64,000 bases of DNA from Ciona savignyi (taxonomy: Eukaryota > Chordata > Ascidiacea > Phlebobranchia > Cionidae): assembly GCA_000149265.1 (NCBI GenBank), contig CH003049.1, positions 55,016 to 119,015 on the forward strand. Reading direction: 5' to 3'. The position numbers and the translations under genes are program-made. Each line of letters begins with the position of its first letter. The first letter of the stretch is position 1. Below, one piece after another: positions 34,541 to 46,500 of this stretch. The notes under the pieces were generated by a model. It made no database searches. It worked only from the letters and a program-made list of their open reading frames with translations, and was not told the DNA's origin.

Positions 34541-37500
34541 CTGGAAAATGTAAAGGAAGCTTTGGTTGACGGTTAAACACGGTCGGTATACCATAGAGGT
34601 TTAAGGCACGAAAAATAGCTTGGTGGGATAGGATAGGATATCATATTAATGTTTATCCCCGTAAATGGGAAAACCAAGGGCGTTAACACACGGGCAATCG
34701 TCAGATTATGTCGCGCCCATCGTCGGATTACCAGAGCTATATATGTGCGTTGGGTATGATTCACACTTTACTTCAATTTAGTAGAACACATTTATCCGCT
34801 GGGTTTAGGCAACGTACGTTAAGTGCCTTGTCCTAGGACACAACCGATTAGCCAGCGACTGGTTTGGATCAATACCTACAGAATGTATTTGAAGTCACTT
34901 TTCAATATTTCAACCCAGTGGCATCTAATGAGTCGTTTAAATTAAAACCTGTGTCTGATTATTCACACACTGTAATAGCTCCAGCAACTCGACTGCAAGC
35001 ATGAGATGTAATACTGTCTACCTGGGCAAGCCAATTTACATTGCTCCAACCCAGTGGCATCCATTTAGTTACTGCGTGATGCCATAACACTTATAGAGTT
35101 TTACTATTTAAAAACCAAGTGTGTTTTAACCAACAGATTATAACCTAGTTATAATTCTATTTCCCACATACTAACTTATCCTATACGTACATTGGCAGGT
35201 GGGTGCGCCTCCGGACCACTGAAAATCCACCTGACAGAGAACCCTTCTATCTCCTATAGGGTTATAACCATCATCGCAGGAAAACAAAGCTATGGTATCC
35301 GGCGGTTTCCTGTTGTCCGAATATCGGACTGCACCATTTTGCGGAGCTACTAGATTAGGACATCGCCCGGCGGGAGCGACTGAAAAATATTAGATGGTTC
35401 GATAAAAAATCGTCTATTAATACTCGATCGTGTGGCCGAATGGTTAACGCGACCGATACATATACCGACTACCATACAAAAACGGTTCAACTGACAAGCC
35501 CATCATGGGTTCGACACTTGGCTCGGTAAAAATAAATAAATAAAAATACTCGACTGGGTACGTGGTCGAAAGGTTAACGCGACCGATACACATACGAACT
35601 CTTATAAAAAAAACTGTCTTGGTGACGCGCCCATCATGGTTTCGAAACTTGGACCAATTAAAAAAAATAATACTAATATCTGACTTGGTCGTTTTTTAAT
35701 GCTTATGACATTCAGGGGTAAGGTTGTGGGATTGAAACCTCCCGCTGAAGAGAGGGTTGTGGACAAGCCAATAAGTAGTGCTTTTAAGCCAAGTGATAAA
35801 TCAAATTTGAACCCATTTGTTGAAACTCAAACTCATTAGTTGTAGCCATTAGGTACTTAGTTGTAAGAAACTAAATTGCAGGGAACTAAGTTGTAAGAAA
35901 CCTAGTTAAAGGGACTTAGTTGTAAGAAACGCGGTTGTAGGGTAATCACAACTTAAAGTTATAGGGGACATAAACGTAATCAATTGAGTTGTAGGGGACA
36001 CATTTGTAGGAAATTAAGTTGTAGGGAAGTTAGATGTAAGAAACTTCATTTTAGTGGACTAAGTTGACTTGAATTTGAGTTGAGGGTGATGTAGTTAGGA
36101 TATCGTCAGATCACCTTAGAATAGGATAAGATATTCATGTTTATCCCCGTAAATGGAAAAAAACCAAGGGGGTTAACACACTGGCAATCGTCAGATTACC
36201 TCGCGCCCACCGTCGGGTTACCGGAGCTATTGCAGTGCGTTGTGTATGATTCACTTGTTCCTTCAATTTGGTAGGACCCAATAATTAGCTGGGTTTAGGC
36301 AATTTCCGTTAAGTGCCTTGCCCAAGGACACAACCGACTCGCTAGCAACCAGTTCAGAACCTGAAAGGCTTCACACTAAGCCGCCAGACTAACCGGTCGG
36401 ACAAAATGTAAGAAATTGAATTGTACGGGAGGCATTTGCAAGAAAATTAGTTGTGTCAACCTTAGTTGTTGTAGACTTACTTGTAAGAAATTAAGTTTTA
36501 TTTGATGTATTTGTAAACACTAAGTTGTGGGGAATTTACTTTTAAGAATTTGAGGTATTAGGTTTAAGAAACTCAACTGTAGAGACTTGTGCATTATCAC
36601 GTTCTTTTATATACCAATTCTATGCCCAACTCACCACAGGTTGGAAAGGGTCGGTCCCAGTTCTGAGTAAACAAGCAAGTGGAGTATACGTTGCCTTCGA
36701 TGATGTGATTTGCGTTCCGACACGAAAATTCCAACCTCGTGTTGACGTCATATTCCCGCTGTAGGGGAGTTCCCCCACCAGCAAGAAGCACTTCCGAGCC
36801 GTCAGGGACTACGCACCTTTTCACTTCGAGCGGTAAAGTTTGATTGATCAAATTAAAAAGGGGTTATTGTGCACTTGATGTTATTAGGAGTAGGTTGGAT
36901 AGTTTTCATGTTTTACATTTGTGAATTGGAAAACACTGTAAGGGCGGTTATCTTGGGATTAATCATCAAATTACTTCACGTCGCCTGTGAAGTTAACAGA
37001 GCTATTGCAATGTGTTATATGTGCCCAAGGCGTTACTTTAGTGTTTTAGTACAACCCAATAATCCAATGCGCCGCCAATAGGCTGAAAGGTTGCAGATTC
37101 GAAACTGGTTGCTAGCTATTCGGCTGTGTCCTTGGGCAAGGCACTTAACAGATATTGCCTGAACCCAGTTGGTTAATGGATTCTGCCTTATTGAAGGAAT
37201 ATCTCAATTATACAACACACTGCAATACCTCCGGTAACCCGATGATGGGCTAGAGGTGATCTGACGATTGTCCGTGTGTTAACCCCCTTGGTTTATCCAC
37301 TTACAGGGATAAACATGAATATACTATCTTATCTCCATACAAACTATGCAAAATTGAAATCCTTTGTAACAGAGATCTTACTTTATGCGAGGCAACCAAC
37401 ACAAGTGATTGGTAGCCTACACAGTAAAACTTTGCGTAGAGCCTGTAAGATACCAAAACTTGCAAGAGGCTGGTATCGAAAAATCATCCTAAACTGTATC

Positions 37501-40500
37501 ACTAGGTCACACATTAAAAGAGTTTGCATTTTAAGCTTACATGTCTGGCAATTGTCCCCAGTGTACAATCTACTACACGCGCATTGGTAATTGGTGCCAA
37601 CCATTGTACAAGTTCCACCATGCTGACATGGATTCCTCTGACAAAGGTTCACAGCTGTGTAATAACAATGGATTACATTTGGACCTTTTGTTAGCAGTTA
37701 CATTGCAACACTTTGGTAATAGGGAATTAATGATGTTAAATACTGTTTGTTTTAGTTAATTGGAGAACCACTCTTTGTTGTAACAATGCCAATGTATCTT
37801 TAGCCATAGTCGAGTTGCTGGAGCTCTTAGTGTATGGGTGGTTGATTTATTTATATCTTGGGGGGGTAGACTGGCTTTATACAAGGGTATTGTAAGACAC
37901 CCCATTCCCACAGTCGAGTTGCTGGAGCTATTACAGTGTGTGAATGGTTGGTTCATTAATATTCTTGTGGATGGAAAGCCAGTCTTTATCCATGGGTATT
38001 GTAAGACACCTGATGCCCACAGTCGAGTTACTGAAGCTATTACAGTGTATGGGTGGTTGGTTTGTTTATATCCTTGTGGGGGGTAGACTGGCTTTATCCA
38101 TGGGTGTCGCAAGGCACCTCATGTCTACAGTCGAGTTGCTGGAGGTATTTGTGTATGTATGGTTGGTTTGTTTATACCTAATGAGTGAGAATTATTTCAA
38201 AACTTATTTCTGTATTTTAAAGATGCACATGTGTATAGACTTTAAAGCAACTGTCAAGTTGATTGGACTATTGTAGTGTGTATTCGGTTGGTTCATTTAA
38301 ATCCTCGTACGTGGGGAGCCAGGCTTGTTCTGAGGATACCCTCATAAGTCAACTCATGGTAACATTCACATTGTTGGAGCTTTTACAGTGTGTGGATGAT
38401 TAATTTATTTATATCCTTGTGGGTGGGAAGCTAGGCTTTATCCACAAGTATCGTAGACACCGCATGTCCACAGTTAAGTTGCTGGAGCTATTACAGTGTG
38501 TGGATGGTTAATTCATTTATGTCCTTGTGGGTGGGAAGCCAGGCTTTATCTACGAGTATTGAAGACACCTGTGTACAATTGAGTTGTTGGAGCTAATAAG
38601 ACACTTCATGCTCACAATTGTTTTTTAAGCTATTACAGTGCATGAATAGTTGTTTTTTATATCCTTGCAGTTCTACAGCCAGACTATAAGTACAATTATG
38701 ATTCGTGAGTATAAACAAGTAAATACTTACAGGTTTCACAGTTCACCCCTTCCCGATGGTCAGGACAAGTGCATTGGTAAGTAGATGTACCAGTTGGAGT
38801 GCAGGTACCTCCATGTTGACAGGGGTTGATATCACATGGACCCACCACTGGAATTTGCATCTTTATTAACTTGAGTATAAGTATAGAAATACCAAGTTTT
38901 AGTGATGATACAATTGTAGGGGTGATATTTTCATTTTATAAACATCGTTAACTTGACTTTGAGCATGAGGTGTGTTACTGTGCAACCCAGTGGTATCTAA
39001 TGAGTCGTTTAAATTAAATGTTAATGGACCAATTATACGCACACTGAAATAACTCCAGCAACTCGATTGTTGGCATAAGTTGTATTATTCGGCAACTGAG
39101 CAAACCAATTTACATTGCTCCAACCCAGTGGTATCTAATGAGTCGTTTAAATTAAATGTTAATGGACCAATTATACGCACACTGAATTAACTCCAGCAAC
39201 TCGATTGTGGGCATAAGTTGTATTTTTCTGCAACGGAGCAAGTCACTTTACATTGCTCCAACCCAGTGGTATCTAATGAGTAGTCCAGATTGAAAGACAT
39301 GTCTGATTATCCACACACTGTAGTAGATTCAGCAACTAGACTGTGGGTATGAGGTGTATTACTGTGCACCTGAGCAAGCCACTTTACATTGCTCTATACC
39401 AGTGGTATCTAATGGGTCGTCCAAATTTAAAGTCATGTATAATTATCCACACACTGTTCTAGCTCCAGCAAATTGACTAATATGGTGCCTCAACCCTGCA
39501 AAGAGATCATAATAAACGCAGCAACTCCAAACACCTACCACAGACGCCAGGGTTACACTCCCTAACTTCTATTTCAGGGTAAGGACAGTAAATAGATCCG
39601 ACTTCATCATTCTGGCACGTTCTTCTTTTGACTTGTGACCCCTGTCCACACGAGGTGCTACATGCGCTCCATTCTTGCCATGGCAACCATTTGGCTGGAA
39701 AATAGTTTGGTCGTGATGAGCCCATCATGGGTTCGAAACTTGGCACGGTAAAAAACAAACAAAAACAAAAAAATTGGCTGAAAAATAATCGGGCCCAGAA
39801 TTGTTGGAGTTGGTTAAAATGTACGAAATACTCGTATGGTTCTTCTTGTAACAATTATACAAATAGGTGCCTTGATTAAAACTATTGTCAGATCACCTTG
39901 CACCCATCGTCAGGTTACCAGAGCTATTGCAGTGTGTTGTGTATGATTTATATTCATTCAATTTAGTAAACCCATTAATCCGCTGGATTCAGACAATGTC
40001 CGTTAAATGCTTTGCCCAAGGACACAACCTACTAGCTAGCGACCAGTTTTGAAATCACAACCTTTCGGCTGAAAGGAGATGAATCACTCCAACAAGGTAT
40101 GCTGCCGGGAATTATCATTATTAAAACTCAAACTCATTAAAGGTTGCTTACAATATGGCTCAATTGATAATCGTACTACACCCCCAGAGTTGGGATGGTG
40201 TGAACCCACCACCCAGTCAATATTAATATCTTGGGGGTATTTAGCGGGTGTAAGAATAACCATCTTCTGATGTCTATCGACAAGGTTCCAGTATCTTGGA
40301 TTGGATCCTAAAAGATATGATTCTTAAATTTGGCCAGAAATTCAACTTTTTTTCAAAATTGTTTATGTGTCAGGACAATTCCTTTTAAAAAATAGTTTTG
40401 GTTAGTTTATTCAATTTTTTGTCCAGTTTTAAAAAATGGAAAATGAATCAAATTTTAGGCAGCGGAACTCCTAAACAAGTCAAAGTAAACAGTCGATAAA

Positions 40501-43500
40501 ACTTGCCATTTAAAAAGGGATATAAATAAATAGAGTGAACCCGCTAAACCTGATCGAAAGTAACAATAACATTGGGTTACAACTTTGTTGTGTATGATTG
40601 AGACGTTCCTTCAGTACAACTCCTTTATACCGGTTGGTTAAAAGAAGTCTGGTCAGTGCCTTAAATTTCTTTTGTAAGATAGAAGAGCAAACACGGTCGT
40701 GTAGTCTAATCGTTACATACATAAAACTGTCCTTGCAACGAGTCTATTTGAATAAAAAATGAACAGCAATAAAAAAGGAAGGCAAAATGAAATTATTTAA
40801 ACATAAAACGAGCAATTACCATGTCCAGGGCCCCAACCAGTTGCTTCTATTCTTACCCCTCTTGCGGATTTATAAACTGGAGTGCCGCTTTTTATTGCAG
40901 CAACTTGCGGAAAGTATATTCCATTGTACACGGTAAGGGAATGAGGTGATATTATACTGAGTTGTAAAGGCCGCACGTCTGATTCATACTTGATGCAATA
41001 AAATCTTCGTTCTGTTACACAACCAACCATCCCCCACCGCCAGGCTTGGAACCATAACGCCCACCATCTTTGTCCACAGTCTTTTAAATCCGTATTGGTT
41101 TCACTGTCAAAGTACAGGTAGAAGAGGTTACTTTTTAACATCCCACCAACGTCAACCAGTTTCATTATTCAAAAAGGCCTATTTTTGTCAAAATTCCACA
41201 AATAGGATATGTTTATCGCGTAAATGGGAATCCAAGGGGGTTAACACACGGGCAATCGTCAGATCACCTCGCGCCCATCGTCGGGTTACCGGAGCTATTG
41301 AAGTGTGTTTTATATGATAGAAACAGTCCTTTAGTTTGGTAGAACCCACTAATCCGCTGGGTTTAGGCAATTTTCGTTATCGGCCTTTTCCAAGGACACA
41401 ACTGACTAGATAGCGACCAGTTTTGAACCTTAAAACTTTCGGTTGAAAGGCGTCGCACTAAACCACCAGACTAACCGGTAAGAACATAAAAAAAACACTT
41501 ATCCCGAAATTGGAAAAAAGATTTCGAAAAACAGTTCATAAATCCACCAAAACAAAGTTAAATGCAACAAACAGAGCTATAAGAAAAAAAACAAAAAATT
41601 TCATACTCAAGATGATCAGAACTTCTCCGATTAACCCTTTCCCCATCCGCCCATTTATAATCCTCCTCATTTCTAATATCATCCAGTCCGAGCCAAGTGT
41701 TTTGATTTAGATCATTCATCGTAATCTCAGCTCCCCCTCCTCTAATGATGGGTAGGTGTGCACCCACGGCTGCACAGGTTGCACTGGCGTCCGCATAATT
41801 TTTTCCGTCAGAGTAATAACGATAGCAGTGGGGGGAAGTGTATTGGTAACCAGGGGGGCAACGCCCCTGCGCAGGAATATGCCCTGTAGTGTTTTTTCGT
41901 TGATTATTAGGATAGGATATTCATGTTTATTACCATGAATGGGAAAATCAAAGGGGTAACACACAGGCAAACGTTATATCACCTCGCGCCCACCGTCGGG
42001 TTACCGGAGCTATTGCATTGTGTTGTATATGATAGACATGTTCCTTCAATTTGGTAGAACCCATTAATCCGCTGGGTTCAGGCAATGTCCGTTAAGTGCC
42101 TTGAACAAGGACACAAATGACTAGCTAGCTTTTGTAAACCTTCGGATCAAGGGCGACGCACTAAGCCACCAGACTAACCAGTATTATAAGATGGAAATTT
42201 AAACTTGAACTATATAATGAGATGGTAATTTTAATTATAGTGAGATGTGAATTTTTGTTACAAATGGCCTCGCTTAAAATTGCCTAATGTAACACATATT
42301 ACCATTTTAGTAACACAGTTCTATACAACACATGTATAAACGCAACACAGCTTGATGTAAGCGTTACATTTTGAGCATATCGACTGAGGAATCCTTGCTA
42401 AGGATTTAATTACAGTTTTCATTTGATAACTTATAGGAGAAATTTATATCAAAAGAGTTATTTATAGTTATCATTGGATAACTGTTAGATAAATTAGCCT
42501 TAAAGAATTTATTTACGGTTATTCTTGGTTTAATCATTTAAGAAATGCATATTAAAGGATTTATTTACAACTATCTTAAGACAATTTTTTCCCAAGAGTT
42601 GACAAGAACATAACATTGGGTTACATCCGAACATGGTAAAAGTAAAAAAGACGCCGACACTTTTTTAAATGAGAGAGGCCAAAAAAAGAAAAAGGCGACC
42701 AAATGTCAAAATATGCAATGCAAAATATAACAAATATTAATTAAATCTAGTTTAAATCTGGTCCTAAACAGCATAAAAGCATTCTTATAATATAAGTCGA
42801 ACAACAATCAAACACTACTAAAATAGATGCATAAATCCGGAGTTACATAAAAAAAAATTATAAACAGAAATACTTACTGATGCATGTGGGTGGAGGGGTG
42901 GTCCACTGACCATTGCGACATGTAGAATATTCTGAGCCTGAGACTACGTAACCACGGTTACAGGTAAAATGAACTGTGTCGCCATCGTTCCAAGATTCCC
43001 GATTTGCCGGCGAAGTAGAAGCAAACGCAACAGATCGGCCGCGACAAGATAATCCTTAAAAATTAAAGTGTTGTAAAGTAGTTTGAAATGGCTGTATAAT
43101 TCATATGATCATATTGCCTTGGACACTTAAAATTAATCAAAACTAGGATAAGCCATCCAAATGAAATTCATGTCCGATTTTACACTTAATAGTTGCACCA
43201 ACTTGACCGTGGGCATGAGGTGTATGACAGTGCATCTGAGCAAGTCACTCCACATTGCTCCAACCCAGTGGTATCTAACAAATCTTCCAAATTAAAAGTC
43301 ATTTCTAATCATCCACACACTGTAATAGCCACTCGGCTTAACTAATGTTCACAACAGAATGCTGTTTGTTCGAATGGTTAACAGTTTTTCATACAAAAAT
43401 GGTCCAAAGGTTCAAAAACTTATCGCAATAAAAAAACTTACGTGCACATTGTGGCACAGCTGCTGACCATGTGTTATGGTCATCGCAGGTCAAGGTTGAT

Positions 43501-46500
43501 GCCCCTTGAAGCGTGTAGCCGTTATTGCACGCGAACGACACAGACACACCTCTATGAACTGTTCGTTCCCTCGTGCTCACGCGACCCCTGCTTGGCGGAT
43601 TCGGCACTTCACAAGTGGTTTCTTTGAAAAAAAACAACATTTTACGGCTATGTGGCTGAATGGTTTAGACGTATAACGACATATAATACATATACCGACT
43701 CCTATACAAAATCAATCCTAGTAATTTCACCATCGGCTAAAAACTTAACGTGTTAAAAATTTAAAAATCGAAAGCAAAACACTTCAGTCATGTCTCTTTG
43801 TTTGTCATTATCCATTCAGGGCCACACTTTTTTTAAAGCCGACTCACCCTTAGTACTGGTTGCGCTTTACCAAACACTCTTCTACATGGCCTTTAATCAG
43901 TTGATATAAGTTTCACACCTTTTCTAAAGCCCACTCACCCTTACCTACTCTTATACTAAAACGGTTCAGGTAACGAGCCCACGATGGGTTCCAACTTAGT
44001 TTGGTAAAAAAAGAAAAAAAAGAAAAAGAAAACACAGTCAACTTACCAACACAGCTGGGTAGTGGACCCCAAGTCGAATTTTCGTTACATCTCCCCATGG
44101 AGGGTCCAACCAGGTGATACCCGGCATTACATGAATAGGGGACCTCGTTTCCGAACGTAAAATCAACCCCAGCTGGGTTCACCGTACCATGACGTGGATG
44201 CAATGGGGCAGAACATGTGACGGCTGTGAGAAATGAAATAGGATTTTTATGTTTATCCGTGTGAATCGGAAAACCTAGGAGGTTAACACACAGGAAATCG
44301 TTAGATCCCCTCACGCTTACTGTCGGGTTACCAGAGGGTTATTTGAACATGCTATACCTATATACATATGTGCCTCATTTTTTAAAGTCTCTACAACACA
44401 CATTTTCCTAAAAATCAACCACACTATCCATTCATATCTGCCACATTTGCAAAGTCCCCACCATACACCTTTTCACACAAATTAACCTTGATAAGCACAC
44501 CACCTATCCATATGTGTCACATTTCCAAAGTATCTATCATACATTTTAATACAATTTACCCTTGCTTAGTACAGAACTTAACAATATGTGCTTCATTTCC
44601 AAAGTATCTATATATGCCTGTGAATCCGTGCCGCATTACCAAGTTTCATTAAACTAGATAAACACCAAGCTTACAAATCCTGTTAAGATATATATTGCAT
44701 AAATGGATGAAGCAGTCTTACGTGAGCATACTGGAACTCCTCCAAACCATTGTCGAAACGAATCGCACAGAACCCAATTTCGTTCTGAAGTTAAATGGTA
44801 ACCTAAAAAAAAAGATTAAAAATAGGGGCAAAATAATTTAAACTTAATATAGTTAAACCGAAATACAATATATAAAAAATGAAATTCGATATGGTAAAAC
44901 TAAAACAATATTGTAAATAAAACTAAATTCTATATAAAAAACTTAAAAACAAGTAAAAAAACCTGAAAGAAAGAAAAGTCCTGTATTTGGTATCTTATCG
45001 CCTTTAACTCAAGAAGTACTTGCCAAGGTTACATGTGTATCGAATTCGTGATCCGAAATTAAAGTCTGTCCCAACCATTCTCGCATTTGGCACTTGCGGT
45101 GGGCGCCCACAAGAAATTCTTCGGCAAGAGTGAAGAACGTCTGTCCACCATCCATTTTCAAGGCATTGTATTTCAGGGGAGGCAGTTCCAGAAAGCTCGT
45201 AGCCTAAGATAAAAATTAATAACTCTCATATTTTTCTGTGATTTTGATTTTATTTATGTTCATCCCTGTGAGTTGGTAAACGTGAGAGGCATTATTACAC
45301 AGACTATCGTCAGATTATAACTCGCACACTGTTGCATTAACATAAATTGCTTTAGGAGTTCATGTAAGTAATATTGTTCTTTCGCCTAGGTTTGGCGGGC
45401 GAGTCCGCTATATTATTTAAATTATATTCTTTTTTTTAATGTGTTTTAACAACTGTTCGGTTCGCCGTCTTTTCCTGTTCCTGTGTCATGATTTTATTTG
45501 TTTGCCATTTTTAAATAGTGGGGCAAAAATAAACTAAACTAAGTACCCTTGCTTAAACTCAGCAACAGAAAACTTAGCTTACCGGTTTTGCAAATATATC
45601 GGGCAATTTCGTTGTGCTCATAAAGTTCTTTGAAGGAATCGTGAAAGGAGTTTTCTGTTCGCCTTGGTGGAAGACAGCCAGCTAGAGAAATAATCGAATT
45701 AATCTTTTTCAATGAAGAATTTTTAAGCCAACTAATGAGGAATCATGTGTGACTATTCTTGTACAAGCTTTCATCCTTGAATACTACACTGTTATAACAA
45801 TTACTTCAAAGTTTACAGTGGATAGTTAGGATATTGATGTTTTATGTTAATTAATTAAAAAAACAGAAGTTTTGGCATAATCTATTATTCTACTAAGTCA
45901 AGGATACAACCATTAAATCTTGCGTTCACAACTGTCAAACTAGGATAGGTTAGAATCGGTTCATGCTTATCGTCAGGAATAGAAAAACCAAGGGGTTAAC
46001 ACACGGGCAATCGTCAGATCACCTTGCGTCCATCGTCGGGTTACCGTAGCTATTTCAATGTGTTGTATATGATTCACACGAGGTTTCTTTAATTTAGTAT
46101 CCATTAGTCTACTGGGTTCAGGCAATGTCCGTTAAGCGCTTTGACCAAGAACAACACTAACTAGCTAGCGACTAGTTTCGAACTAGCAACCCTTCGGCTC
46201 AAGGGCGACCTAATAAACCACCAGACTAATCAGTCCTAACAAGCTCAAGGACTCTTTGAAGAAAACCATTGCATGTACCTAACTAACCGGCAGGTTGTAA
46301 ATTAACCAAAACACTTACGGCGACAGACAGGTGCAATTCCTGTCCACTGTTTATCTGCCCAACATGTTCGTCTTGCGTCACCAAATAACTGATAGCCTTG
46401 GTTGCATGAATAAGTAACTGAGCCACCATACGACCTTGAGCCTCGAATGTTTCCGTTTGGAAAGGAACCCAAATCGGGACACACAAGATCTGAAACAAGG

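Noticed and set aside
37756-38276. Open frames of 82-118 codons with repeated segments
   Set aside because: They translate the 110-bp minisatellite in different frames; no start context, splice logic or domain.
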